From Duganella sp. 1411 (lineage in GTDB: Bacteria > Pseudomonadota > Gammaproteobacteria > Burkholderiales > Burkholderiaceae_D): a stretch of 64,000 nucleotides of DNA. Within the stretch, counting starts at the first letter, position 1, and each line of letters opens with the position of its first letter. Shown one piece after another: positions 16,051 through 23,925 of this stretch. Made by a program: the position numbers and the translations under genes. The stretch spans positions 124,001 to 188,000 of the forward strand of contig NZ_JAFICD010000010.1 of assembly GCF_017833525.1 (NCBI RefSeq). Direction: 5' to 3'. The notes beneath the pieces are model-generated. The model searched no databases. It was not told the origin of the DNA and saw only the letters and a program-made list of their open reading frames with translations.

Positions 16051-17097
16051 ATGAAAGAACCTCGCAATCAAGCCGTGTTAAAAATCGGCGAGCTGGCCGC
16101 GCGCTCCGGGCTGACGGTACGCGCGCTGCACCACTACGACAGCATCGGCCTGCTCACGCCATCGGCGCACACCGATTCCGGCTACCGCCTTTATAACCGC
16201 GCCGACGTCGCCCGCCTGCACCAGATCCAGGCGCTGCGCCGCTTCGGCATGTCGCTGGCCGACATCGGCACCTTCCTCGCCAGTCCCGACGCGCCGTTCG
16301 CCGACGTCGTCGCCCAGCAGATCGCCACGCTGGACCGGCAGATCGCGCAAGCGAGCGCGCTGCGCGAGCAGCTCTCGCAGCTGCACCGGCAGATGGCCGG
16401 CGGCGGCCAGCCGGAACTGGCCGACTGGCTCTCGACGCTGGAGCTGATGAACCTCTATGACAAATACTTCACAAAGGACGAATTGCACCGCCTGCCCTTC
16501 TGGCAGCAGGACGCACGCCGCAACAGCGGCTGGGCGGCGCTGGTCGCGCGGATACAGGAGCTGATGCGGCAAGGCGTGCCGCCGGCCGACGCCGAACCGC
16601 GCCAGCTGTCCGAACGCTGGATGCAGATGCTCGAACGCGACACCGCCGCCAATCCCGAATTCGCGCGCCGCATCACCGTCATGATGGAAATGGAGCCGGC
16701 CGCGCAACTGCACACGGGGATCACGCCGGAGCTGAAACAATACGTGATCGAGGCGTTCGGCGAACACAAACTGGCGCTGTACGCCGACTACCTCGACGCC
16801 GACGAATTGCGCCGCATGCGCGACGGTGCCGGCAAACACGGCGCGCAGTGGATGGCGCTGATCGCGGCAGTGCACCGGCGGCTGGAAGCCGGCGCCGATC
16901 CCGCCGATCCCGCATCGCAAGCATTGGCACGCGAGTGGATGACATTATTCAGGGTCCGCATCGGCGACGACCCGGCGACGCTGGAAAAGATCCGCCACGC
17001 GCACGCGGCGGAGCCACGATTGCTGACCGGCACATGGGTCACACCGGCCATGCTCGACTTCATCCGCGCATCATGCGCCACGTTGCCATCGGCGTGA
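16051..17097 (+). CDS. MerR-family regulator with two TipAS-like ligand domains
   Basis: 348 residues. Residues about 9-78 are a MerR winged helix (KIGELAARSGLTVRALHHYD, then SGYRLYNRADVARL). A dimerisation coiled coil spans about 80-125. The rest resembles the TipAS effector domain, and two similar blocks can be seen: WAALVARIQELMRQGVPPAD near 163 and WMALIAAVHRRLEAGADPAD near 269, each followed by a helix with REWM or ERWM. TipAS domains bind bulky antibiotics or peptides in actinobacterial TipA. The ATG has no clear ribosome site because the repeat abuts it; GTG at 16075 is an alternative. Target genes are unknown. Confidence 0.85.
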   Translation: MKEPRNQAVLKIGELAARSGLTVRALHHYDSIGLLTPSAHTDSGYRLYNRADVARLHQIQALRRFGMSLADIGTFLASPDAPFADVVAQQIATLDRQIAQASALREQLSQLHRQMAGGGQPELADWLSTLELMNLYDKYFTKDELHRLPFWQQDARRNSGWAALVARIQELMRQGVPPADAEPRQLSERWMQMLERDTAANPEFARRITVMMEMEPAAQLHTGITPELKQYVIEAFGEHKLALYADYLDADELRRMRDGAGKHGAQWMALIAAVHRRLEAGADPADPASQALAREWMTLFRVRIGDDPATLEKIRHAHAAEPRLLTGTWVTPAMLDFIRASCATLPSA

Positions 17098-17166
17098 CTT
17101 GCCCGCCCCTTTGAGCGGGCGTAAAGTGAAGCCGCGACGACCGCATTACGCTGGTGGAGGTGCCCC

Positions 17167-17607
17167 ATGGACGATCACATCAAAACCGATTACGACACGG
17201 ACTTTCTAGTCTGGCTGGAAAGCCAGGCCGCGCTACTGCGCACCAAACAATTCGACCGACTGGACCTGGAACATCTGATCGAGGAGCTCGACAGCATGGG
17301 CAGCAAGGAGAGGCATGCGTTCAAAAACCGCATCGTGCAATTAATGATGCATCTGCTGAAGTGCAAGGTTCAGCCTGACCACATTTCCGGCAGTTGGCTG
17401 CGTTCAATCAGAGAACAGCGCTATAGCATTGCCGATCTCATGGAAGAAATGCCCAGTCTAAAACCACTACTGGACAATTACATCGCACGAAACTACGCCC
17501 GGGCAATATCCCTAGCGGCAGACGAGACACGCCTGCCCAAGTCAGCCTTTCCGGCCACGCTGCCGTTCACCACGGAGCAATTGCTCGATCCCGACTACCT
17601 ACCGTGA
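17167..17607 (+). CDS. DUF29-family protein, copy 1
   Basis: 146-residue protein with the DUF29 pattern: YDTDFLVWLESQAALLRTKQ at the start, LDLEHLIEELDSMG, and KNRIVQLMMHLLKC. The function of DUF29 is unknown; members are all-helical, often multicopy in cyanobacteria and proteobacteria. A good GGAGG ribosome site (17156-17160) precedes the ATG at proper spacing. Codon use is less GC-rich than in neighbouring housekeeping genes, consistent with recent acquisition. The next gene is a close paralogue. Confidence 0.85.
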   Translation: MDDHIKTDYDTDFLVWLESQAALLRTKQFDRLDLEHLIEELDSMGSKERHAFKNRIVQLMMHLLKCKVQPDHISGSWLRSIREQRYSIADLMEEMPSLKPLLDNYIARNYARAISLAADETRLPKSAFPATLPFTTEQLLDPDYLP

Positions 17608-17620
17608 GCGAAGGTACAAC

Positions 17621-18061
17621 ATGGACGATCACATCAACACCGACCACGACACCGACTTTCTCATCTGGACTAACGCCCAAATCGAACTACTGCGCGCCAA
17701 ACAGTTCGACCGTCTAGACCTGGACAACATCGTCGAGGAGCTCGAAAGCATGGCGCGCGCAGAAAGACGTGAATTCAAGCACCGCATTGAGCAGTTAATC
17801 ATGCATCTGTTGAAATGCCAGCTGCAGCCTGACCACATCTCTGGCAGTTGGCTGGGCACGATAACGGAACAGCGCCACTGCATCACTGATCTGATGGAGG
17901 AAATGCCCAGTCTAAAGCCGCAACTAGACGCGTATATCACACGAAGCTACGCGCACGCAGTCGCACGCGCGGCAGACGAAACACATCTGCCCAAGTCGAC
18001 CTTCCCGGCCACGATGCCGTTCACCAAGGATCAATTGCTCGATCCCGACTATTTGCCATAA
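17621..18061 (+). CDS. DUF29-family protein, copy 2 (tandem paralogue)
   Basis: Also 146 residues and colinear with copy 1; shared stretches include LLKC, QPDHISGSWL, LMEEMPSLKP and QLLDPDYLP. Differences cluster in the LESQA/TNAQI region and in the middle helix. The 13-base gap and equal length point to a tandem duplication. The function is unknown. Sixteen bases after the stop begins the left 46-bp repeat of the tRNA-fMet-associated insert. Confidence 0.85.
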   Translation: MDDHINTDHDTDFLIWTNAQIELLRAKQFDRLDLDNIVEELESMARAERREFKHRIEQLIMHLLKCQLQPDHISGSWLGTITEQRHCITDLMEEMPSLKPQLDAYITRSYAHAVARAADETHLPKSTFPATMPFTKDQLLDPDYLP

Positions 18062-18076
18062 AGCCGCAGCACAATA

Positions 18077-18122
18077 GAAAAAGCCGCTGATCCCTAAGAA
18101 TCAACGGCTTTCGAATTTGGTT
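18077..18122. repeat. 46-bp direct repeat, distal copy (putative att site)
   Basis: Perfectly identical to 19096-19141. It contains a complete bidirectional hairpin (AAGCCGCTGAT / ATCAACGGCTT) and ends in TTTGGTT, which in the other copy is the tRNA-fMet CCA end. This copy has no tRNA attached: sequence diverges straight after GGTT. Confidence 0.9.
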
Positions 18123-18163
18123 TCGAGTAACGCATCCCTGTCCAGTTCGCGCCCCGCACGGAT

Positions 18164-18514
18164 TCACCCCGGCGCCATAATCGCTTCGATACCCTTCTTC
18201 TCGACTAACTGAAGTAATTTCGCGGCGGCGCCAGTGGGATGTTTATTGGAGCTTTCTGATTCCCATTTTTGAACTGTAGAAACGCTTACATTGAGCACGG
18301 CGGCAAATACGGACTGACTCATCTTAGCTTTATTGGTTCGAAGAGCGACGACCTTTTCAGGCGGATACGCCGGCGGCGCTTCGCATAACTGCGTAATGAG
18401 GTCCAAGTCCTTTTTTGACATCATGCCGTTTTGACTTAGCCCGATCGCTGTTTCCATCAGCTCTTTGAGCACTCTCTCTTTTTCCTGAACCTTAGCCACC
18501 GCAGCCTTCGTCAT
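18164..18514 (-). CDS. HTH (XRE/NadS-like) antitoxin
   Basis: 116 residues. The C-terminal half is a helix-turn-helix: MSQSVFAAVLNVSVSTVQKW (about 72-91), matching the XRE-type antitoxins of HigBA/NadS modules that bind DNA and repress their own operon. The chosen ATG at 18514 has a strong AAGGAG ribosome site 7-12 bases upstream; a longer frame from 18535 lacks one. It overlaps the toxin gene by 23 bases, with the toxin first, as is typical of this class. Confidence 0.85.
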   Translation of the reverse strand: MTKAAVAKVQEKERVLKELMETAIGLSQNGMMSKKDLDLITQLCEAPPAYPPEKVVALRTNKAKMSQSVFAAVLNVSVSTVQKWESESSNKHPTGAAAKLLQLVEKKGIEAIMAPG

Positions 18515-18887
18515 CGCAAATCTCCTTAAGCTCACCCTTGGCCACCAAATGATCGAACTGGGCCGAGGTCATACCATGAAAGCTCTTCGCAATTGCTTTC
18601 GTCACTGCCACTTCGACGTCCGAGAAATCAGACCCTGGAGTACTTTTCTTTTTCCCCACGATGTAGACAACCGCAATCGCGCTCTTCTTGGCGACCAGAA
18701 CCCTCGTTGAGGAGCTTTTCCCCTGCCCGGCGACGGCGACTCTTTTTTTACATACACCACCACCCGGGTCCGCCTCCCAAATTCCTCTTTCAATTTCGTC
18801 GGCGGATGCACAGAGAGCGGTGTCCGTGACGACTCCGCCTGCCCAGCGGTCAAATGTTTTCGTTTTAAACACTCGTTTGGAGCACAT
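18492..18887 (-). CDS. RelE/HigB-type toxin
   Basis: 131 residues resembling the RelE-like toxin family paired with NadS-type antitoxins: FKTKTFDRWA near the N-terminus, then IWEADPGGGVCKKRVAV and TRVLVAKKSAIAVVYIVGKK, then a C-terminal helical segment. Such toxins cleave mRNA on ribosomes. ATG at 18887 is preferred (GGTGG upstream); GTG at 18899 is possible. The reading frame is intact. Base composition is lower in GC than the surrounding housekeeping genes. Confidence 0.8.
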   Translation of the reverse strand: MCSKRVFKTKTFDRWAGGVVTDTALCASADEIERGIWEADPGGGVCKKRVAVAGQGKSSSTRVLVAKKSAIAVVYIVGKKKSTPGSDFSDVEVAVTKAIAKSFHGMTSAQFDHLVAKGELKEICDDEGCGG

Positions 18888-19095
18888 CGAATTTACCACC
18901 CCATAGCACCTGGTGCAATAGCATCACCGACAATAGCTCGGTTCCGTCAACCGGGCACAGCACATACTCACTGCCGCCGTGCTTGACGCCTCATGATGTT
19001 GGGGGATGTTCGAACGGTTGTGCGACTAAGGCCCAGACAATTGTTGAAAGGGTTGATCCGCATCAGATCACCGATCAGCAAGCTAGCCTGAAAAT

Positions 19096-19141
19096 GAAAA
19101 AGCCGCTGATCCCTAAGAATCAACGGCTTTCGAATTTGGTT
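19096..19141. repeat. 46-bp direct repeat, tRNA-fMet copy (putative att site)
   Basis: Identical to 18077-18122. Its right end, TGGTT on the plus strand, is the AACCA end of tRNA-fMet on the minus strand; the rest covers the tRNA terminator. Confidence 0.9.
19097..19130 (-). terminator. Terminator of tRNA-fMet
   Basis: On the minus strand AAGCCGTTGAT, TCTTAGGG loop region, ATCAGCGGCTT and then a T run; an 11-bp stem with one G-T pair. It is also duplicated at 18078-18111, where it can terminate the DUF29 transcript in the other direction. Confidence 0.85.
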
Positions 19142-19213
19142 GCGGGGACAGGATTTGAACCTGTGACCTTCGGGTTATGAGCCCGACGAGCTGCCAGACT
19201 GCTCCACCCCGCG
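19137..19213 (-). tRNA. tRNA-fMet (CAT), initiator
   Basis: 77 nt including the encoded CCA. Read on the minus strand it begins CGCGGGGTGGAGCAG and has the anticodon loop CTCATAA (CAT) and T arm GGTTCAAATCC. The C1-A72 mismatch at the acceptor end and the three G-C pairs (GGG/CCC) at the base of the anticodon stem mark an initiator tRNA. Confidence 0.97.
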
Positions 19214-19386
19214 TCTGTGCAATCATTATAGGGCACTTCGGCAATTTAGGCAATGTTAATCCTGAAATCGCGCGCGATAGGCCGAATAAATGCATTTGCC
19301 GGTCCCTGTAGCCCATGCCGTGCGGGGCGCAATCGGTGTAAAGTAACCAATATGAACAAAAATCCCCGCCCCGAGTACCTCCCCTT

Positions 19387-19974
19387 ATGAAATTCTGTTC
19401 CGAATGCGCCTCCCCCGTCAGCCTGCTCATTCCCGCCGGCGACAACCGCCCCCGCTACGTCTGCGAAAGCTGTTCCACCATCCACTATCAGAACCCGAAA
19501 ATGGTGCTGGGCACGATCCCCGTGTGGGAGTGCGATGGCGAATTGAAAATCCTGCTGTGCAAGCGCGCGATCGAACCGCGCCACGGCTACTGGACGCTGC
19601 CCGCCGGCTTCATGGAAAACGATGAAACCACGGCCGAGGCGGCGATGCGCGAGACCCGGGAAGAAGCCGGCGCCAACATCGAACTGGGTAAATTGTTTTC
19701 ACTGTTGAACGTCGCGCGCGTGCACCAGGTCCACATGTTCTACCTGGCCACGTTGCTCGACCTCGACTTCGCGCCCGGCGAGGAAAGCCTGGACGTGCAA
19801 ATGTTCAGCGAGGCGCAGATCCCGTGGGACGACCTGGCCTTCCCCACCATCCGCACCACGCTGGAACTGTTCTTCGCCGACCGCGCGCGCATGCTTGCCG
19901 GCGACGGCGGCGACTACGGCTTCCACGCCCAGGACATCACCCGCGCCATGCGCTCGGACGCGGAACCGACGTGA
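19387..19974 (+). CDS. NUDIX hydrolase with N-terminal zinc ribbon
   Basis: 195 residues. N-terminal zinc ribbon with Cys4, Cys7, Cys26 and Cys29 (CSEC, CESC), as in NudC-like NADH pyrophosphatases and related ADP-ribose hydrolases. The Nudix box begins at Gly74 (GFMENDETTAEAAMRETREE) and ends with AGANI, complete. It lacks the long N-terminal half of true NudC. The substrate is unknown. Its stop overlaps the GTG start of aat by 4 bases, so the two genes are translationally coupled. Confidence 0.88.
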   Translation: MKFCSECASPVSLLIPAGDNRPRYVCESCSTIHYQNPKMVLGTIPVWECDGELKILLCKRAIEPRHGYWTLPAGFMENDETTAEAAMRETREEAGANIELGKLFSLLNVARVHQVHMFYLATLLDLDFAPGEESLDVQMFSEAQIPWDDLAFPTIRTTLELFFADRARMLAGDGGDYGFHAQDITRAMRSDAEPT

Positions 19975-20699
19975 TCCCCTGGCTCGACAGCGACACGCCG
20001 TTTCCCGACGTCGCGCAGGCGCTGACGTCGGAGGCGCCCGGCCTGCTGGCGGCCGGCGCCGACCTGTCGCCGCGGCGCTTGCTGATGGCCTACCGGCGCG
20101 GCATCTTCCCGTGGTTTTCCGAGGGCCAGCCCATCCTGTGGTGGAGCACCGATCCGCGCATGGTGCTGATGACCGACCGCTTCCGCATCTCCGACAGCCT
20201 GAAGAAGACGCTGCGCAAGGTCGAGCGAGACATCGCCGCCGGCGGACGCTGGCAGGTGCGCTTCGACAGCGCCTTCGAGGACGTCATGCGCGCCTGCGCC
20301 GCGCCGCGCCGCGACGGCCCCGGCACCTGGATCTCGGAAGACATCATCGACGGCTACACCGGCCTGCACCGGCTCGGCTACGCGCACTCGGCCGAGGTGT
20401 GGCTGGACGGCGAGCTGGTCGGCGGCGCCTACGGCGTCTCGATCGGCCGCATGTTCTACGGCGAATCGATGTTCGCGCGCGTGACCGACGGCTCCAAGAT
20501 CGCGCTGGCCTACCTGGTGCGCTTCCTGCGGCGGCACGGCGTCAAGATGATCGATTGCCAACAGGAGACCGGCCACCTGGCCTCGCTGGGCGCGGCGCCG
20601 ATTCCGCGCGCGCAATTCCTGGCGCATCTGCGCAACACTATTGAATTGCCGCAAATCACCGTGTGGGAACCCATTGCACCGCTGGCGCCGGACAGTTAA
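19971..20699 (+). CDS. aat: Leucyl/phenylalanyl-tRNA-protein transferase
   Basis: Adds Leu or Phe to N-terminal Arg/Lys of proteins, making them ClpS/ClpAP substrates (bacterial N-end rule). 242 residues from a GTG start. Family motifs are clear: YRRGIFPWFSEGQPILWWS, TDPRMVL, GTWISEDIIDGY and MFYGESMF. The GTGA overlap with the NUDIX stop and absence of a suitable ATG support GTG 19971. The companion enzyme bpt follows. Confidence 0.96.
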   Translation: MIPWLDSDTPFPDVAQALTSEAPGLLAAGADLSPRRLLMAYRRGIFPWFSEGQPILWWSTDPRMVLMTDRFRISDSLKKTLRKVERDIAAGGRWQVRFDSAFEDVMRACAAPRRDGPGTWISEDIIDGYTGLHRLGYAHSAEVWLDGELVGGAYGVSIGRMFYGESMFARVTDGSKIALAYLVRFLRRHGVKMIDCQQETGHLASLGAAPIPRAQFLAHLRNTIELPQITVWEPIAPLAPDS

Positions 20700-20784
20700 G
20701 CTAAAGGTGACAAGCGCCTTCGACAAACAAGCGCTATCATCAGGTATAGACCCGGAACAGAATCTCGCCCTCGATAGGACGTGC

Positions 20785-21513
20785 ATGACGCACCTGAACG
20801 ATCTGCCTTTCGCGACGCTGCAGTTTTACACCACGGCGCCCTACCCCTGCAGCTATCTGGACGCGCGCCAGGCGCGCTCGCAGGTGGCCACGCCTTCCCA
20901 CCTGATCAACGCGGACGTGTATTCCGAACTGGTCAAAAACGGCTTCCGGCGCAGCGGCATCTTTACTTATCGACCATATTGCGACGGGTGCCAGGCCTGC
21001 ATCCCGGTGCGCGTGGTGGCCGACCAGTTCAGCCCCAACCGCGGCCAGCGACGCGCCTGGGCCCGGCACAACGACCTGCGCGCCGGCGTCGCCACCTTGC
21101 AATTCTCGGACGAGCACTACGAGCTGTACCTGCGCTACCAGAGCAAGCGCCACGCCGGCGGCGGCATGGACCAGGACAGCCGCGACCAGTACGCGCAATT
21201 CCTGCTGCAAAGCCGCGTCAACACGCGCCTGGTCGAGTTCCGCGAGCCCGGCGGCACGCTGCGCATGGTCAGCATCATCGACGTGCTGTCGGACGGCTTG
21301 TCGTCCGTGTACACCTTCTTCGATCCCGACGTCGAGAGCGCCTCCTACGGCACCTACAACGTGCTGTGGCAGATCGCCCAGGCGCGCGAGCTGGGCCTGC
21401 CCTACATCTATCTGGGCTACTGGATCAGGGAAAGCCCGAAAATGTCCTACAAAACCAACTTCAAACCGCTGGAGGCGCGCATCAAGGGCGTGTGGAGCGT
21501 GCTGGAGGCCTGA
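20785..21513 (+). CDS. bpt: Aspartate/glutamate leucyltransferase (Bpt)
   Basis: Bacterial relative of eukaryotic arginyl-transferases; adds Leu to N-terminal Asp/Glu. 242 residues. The N-terminal half has the cysteine motif FTYRPYCDGCQACIPVR; the C-terminal half has YLGYWIRESPKMSYKTNFKP, diagnostic of the family. The start at 20785 is preferred over an upstream in-frame ATG at 20641 that lies inside aat. Placement after aat puts both N-end-rule transferases together. Confidence 0.95.
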   Translation: MTHLNDLPFATLQFYTTAPYPCSYLDARQARSQVATPSHLINADVYSELVKNGFRRSGIFTYRPYCDGCQACIPVRVVADQFSPNRGQRRAWARHNDLRAGVATLQFSDEHYELYLRYQSKRHAGGGMDQDSRDQYAQFLLQSRVNTRLVEFREPGGTLRMVSIIDVLSDGLSSVYTFFDPDVESASYGTYNVLWQIAQARELGLPYIYLGYWIRESPKMSYKTNFKPLEARIKGVWSVLEA

Positions 21514-21545
21514 TAAAATACCGGGGCCAACAACCAGAGCTCCCC

Positions 21546-22586
21546 ATGTCCGAAAAATTCCTGTATTCCCTGGCCCGTCCGCTGCTGTTCTCGATGGACG
21601 CCGAAGCCGCCCACCACTTCACTCTTCCCGCGCTCAAACGCGCCGCCGCGCTGGGCCTGACCAAGCTGGTCAAGCAACCGGCGGCCGACCCGCGCACCGT
21701 GATGGGTGTCACGTTCAAGAATCCGGTCGGCCTCGCCGCCGGGCTGGACAAGGACGGCGCCTACATCGACGCGCTGGCGGACCTGGGCTTCGGCTCGATC
21801 GAGGTGGGCACGGTCACCCCGCGCGGTCAGGCCGGCAACCCCAAGCCGCGCATGTTCCGCCTGCCGGCCGCGCACGCCATCATCAACCGCATGGGCTTTA
21901 ACAACGGCGGCGTCGACGCCTTCGTCGCCAACGTGCAGGCGTCGCGCTTCTACCAGGACAAGGCCGGCGTGCTGGGCCTGAACATCGGCAAGAACGCCGA
22001 CACGCCGATCGAGCGCGCGGCCGACGACTACCTGCACTGCCTGGAAAAAGTCTATCCCTACGCCAGCTATGTGACGGTCAACATCTCCTCGCCCAACACC
22101 AAGAACCTGCGCCAGCTGCAGGGCGGCTCCGAGCTCGACGGCCTGCTGGCGCAACTGAAGGACGCGCAGGCGCGCCTGTCGGACCAGCACAAGCGCTACG
22201 TGCCGCTGGCCCTGAAAATCGCGCCGGACATGGACGGCGACCAGGTCAAGAACATCGCCGACGCGCTGCTGCGCCACAAGATCGACGGCGTCATCGCCAC
22301 CAACACCACGTTGAGCCGCGACGCCGTGGCCGGCATGCGCCACGGCGCCGAGGGCGGCGGCCTGTCGGGCGCGCCGGTGTTCGAGCTGTCCAACACCGTG
22401 ATCCGCCTGCTCAAGGCCGAGCTGGGCGACGCCGTGCCGATCATCGGCGTCGGCGGCATCATGCGCGGCGCCGACGCCAAGGTCAAAATGGACTGCGGCG
22501 CCCGGCTGGTGCAGCTGTACAGCGGCCTGATCTACGCCGGCCCGGCGCTGATCAACGATTGCGCGCAGGCCGTGCGCGGACACTAA
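21546..22586 (+). CDS. pyrD: Dihydroorotate dehydrogenase (quinone), class 2
   Basis: Membrane-associated flavoenzyme of pyrimidine synthesis that oxidises dihydroorotate with quinone. 346 residues, class 2 length with an N-terminal membrane-binding helix (LARPLLFSMDAEAAHHF). FMN-site motifs include GLAAGLDKDGAYIDAL, INRMGFNNGG, VNISSPNTKNLRQLQ (with the class 2 catalytic serine) and a C-terminal GVGGIMRGADA. It follows bpt after 32 bases. Confidence 0.97.
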   Translation: MSEKFLYSLARPLLFSMDAEAAHHFTLPALKRAAALGLTKLVKQPAADPRTVMGVTFKNPVGLAAGLDKDGAYIDALADLGFGSIEVGTVTPRGQAGNPKPRMFRLPAAHAIINRMGFNNGGVDAFVANVQASRFYQDKAGVLGLNIGKNADTPIERAADDYLHCLEKVYPYASYVTVNISSPNTKNLRQLQGGSELDGLLAQLKDAQARLSDQHKRYVPLALKIAPDMDGDQVKNIADALLRHKIDGVIATNTTLSRDAVAGMRHGAEGGGLSGAPVFELSNTVIRLLKAELGDAVPIIGVGGIMRGADAKVKMDCGARLVQLYSGLIYAGPALINDCAQAVRGH

Positions 22587-22595
22587 GGAGCCCGC

Positions 22596-23642
22596 ATGCA
22601 AACGATACAACTGGGTTCCAGCCACCTGCACGTGACCAGGATATGCCTGGGCACGATGACCTTCGGCGAGCAAAACACCGAGGCCGACGCGCACAGCCAG
22701 CTCGACTACGCGATCGAACGCGGCATCAACTTCATCGACACGGCCGAGATGTACCCGGTCATGCCGCGCGCCGAAACGCAGGGCGCGACCGAGCGCTTCA
22801 TCGGCAGCTGGCTGAAGAAGTCGGGCATGCGCGACAAGGTGGTGCTGGCGACCAAGGCCGCCGGCCCGAATCCCAACATCGGCTGGGTGCGCGGCGGCAA
22901 GCAGAACTTCGACGCCGCCAACCTGCGCGCGGCGGTCGACACCAGCCTGCAGCGGCTGCAAACCGACCATATCGATTTATACCAATTGCACTGGCCCAGC
23001 CGCAACGTGCCAATCTTCGGCGCCAGCGTGTTCAATCCGCAGCTCGAGCGCGAATGCGTGGCGGTGGAGGACACCTTGGCCGCGCTGGGCGAGCTGATCA
23101 AGGAAGGCAAGATCGGCGCGATCGGCGTCTCCAACGAATCGTGCTGGGGCGTGAGCGAATTCATCAAGCAATCGGAGATGAAGGGCTTGCCGCGCATCGC
23201 CTCCATCCAGAACCTGTACAACCTGACGGCGCGCCACTACGAGACCAGCCTGCTGGACGAGACCTGCTTCCGCGACAACGTCGGCCTGCTAGCGTACAGC
23301 CCGCTCGCCTTCGGTCAATTGACGGGCAAGTACCACGACGACCCGAAGGCCCGGGGACGGCTGACGATTTTCCCGCCGACATGGAGCCCGCGCTACCTGC
23401 GGCCGGCGGTGCTGGCGGCGGTCGCGCGATACACCGAGCTCGCGCGCGACAACGGCCTGACGCCGACGCAACTGGCGCTGGCGTGGTGCTACGGCCGCTG
23501 GTGCGTGGCCTCGACCATCATCGGCGCGACCACCTTGGCGCAGCTGAAGGAAAACATCGACGCCTACGAGGTCCAACTGTCGCCGGAAATCATCGCGGCG
23601 GTGGACGCCATCCACGCCAGCGTGCCCAACCCCGGCCAATAA
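22596..23642 (+). CDS. Aldo/keto reductase (Tas-like)
   Basis: 348 residues, NADPH-dependent reductase of the Tas subgroup. Catalytic tetrad candidates are Asp in FIDTAEMYP (Asp48, Tyr53), Lys in VVLATKAAG and His in LYQLHWPSRN. A cofactor-binding IIGATTLAQLKENI lies near the C-terminus. It starts 9 bases after pyrD and has an AAGGAG ribosome site. The substrate is unknown. Confidence 0.92.
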   Translation: MQTIQLGSSHLHVTRICLGTMTFGEQNTEADAHSQLDYAIERGINFIDTAEMYPVMPRAETQGATERFIGSWLKKSGMRDKVVLATKAAGPNPNIGWVRGGKQNFDAANLRAAVDTSLQRLQTDHIDLYQLHWPSRNVPIFGASVFNPQLERECVAVEDTLAALGELIKEGKIGAIGVSNESCWGVSEFIKQSEMKGLPRIASIQNLYNLTARHYETSLLDETCFRDNVGLLAYSPLAFGQLTGKYHDDPKARGRLTIFPPTWSPRYLRPAVLAAVARYTELARDNGLTPTQLALAWCYGRWCVASTIIGATTLAQLKENIDAYEVQLSPEIIAAVDAIHASVPNPGQ

Positions 23643-23662
23643 CGCACGATCAAATCTAATCC

Positions 23663-23847
23663 GCCATGCATGCGCCGCCAACAACGCATGACAGACCAGC
23701 CCGTGTAGAAATGGTGGACCTGACCCCGGAGGCATAACCGTAGGGCGGATTAGGCGGCACGCCGTAATCGGCCATGCATGCGCCGCCAACAACGCATGAC
23801 AGACCAGCCCGTGTAGAAATGGTGGACCTGACCCCGGAGGCATAACC
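23663..23847. repeat. Two 77-bp direct repeats around a REP-like core
   Basis: 23663-23739 and 23771-23847 are identical over 77 bases, beginning GCCATGCATGCGCCGCC and ending GGACCTGACCCCGGAGG then CATAACC. The 31-base spacer contains GTAGGGCGGATTAGG and CGTAATCG, a REP-like motif. The tail GTGTAGAAATGGTGGACC is the same motif as the inverted pair at 48315/48408. The block sits between the aldo/keto reductase and the TonB-dependent receptor. Confidence 0.85.
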
Positions 23848-23925
23848 TTAGACACAATCGTTCGTTTGTGCGGCATCGCCGGGCTGATATGCTGTGCCAC
23901 CACCACAGCCCCACGAGACCGCCAC

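Larger units (their letters stand above)
18077..19141. mobile_element. Small tRNA-fMet-bounded insert carrying one toxin-antitoxin pair
   Basis: About 1.02 kb lies between two perfect 46-bp direct repeats; the right one overlaps the 3' end of tRNA-fMet and its terminator. That is the footprint left by site-specific integration into a tRNA 3' end. The only cargo is an HTH antitoxin and a RelE-like toxin. No integrase is present, so this is a remnant, a satellite mobilised in trans, or a segmental duplication. The integration model is inference; the repeat is seen directly. Confidence 0.65.

Noticed and set aside
19113..19445. Minus-strand ORF and plus-strand ORF (18983-19180) reading VAGTGFEPVTFGL-like peptide
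   Set aside because: These are translations through the tRNA-fMet gene, a known artefact.
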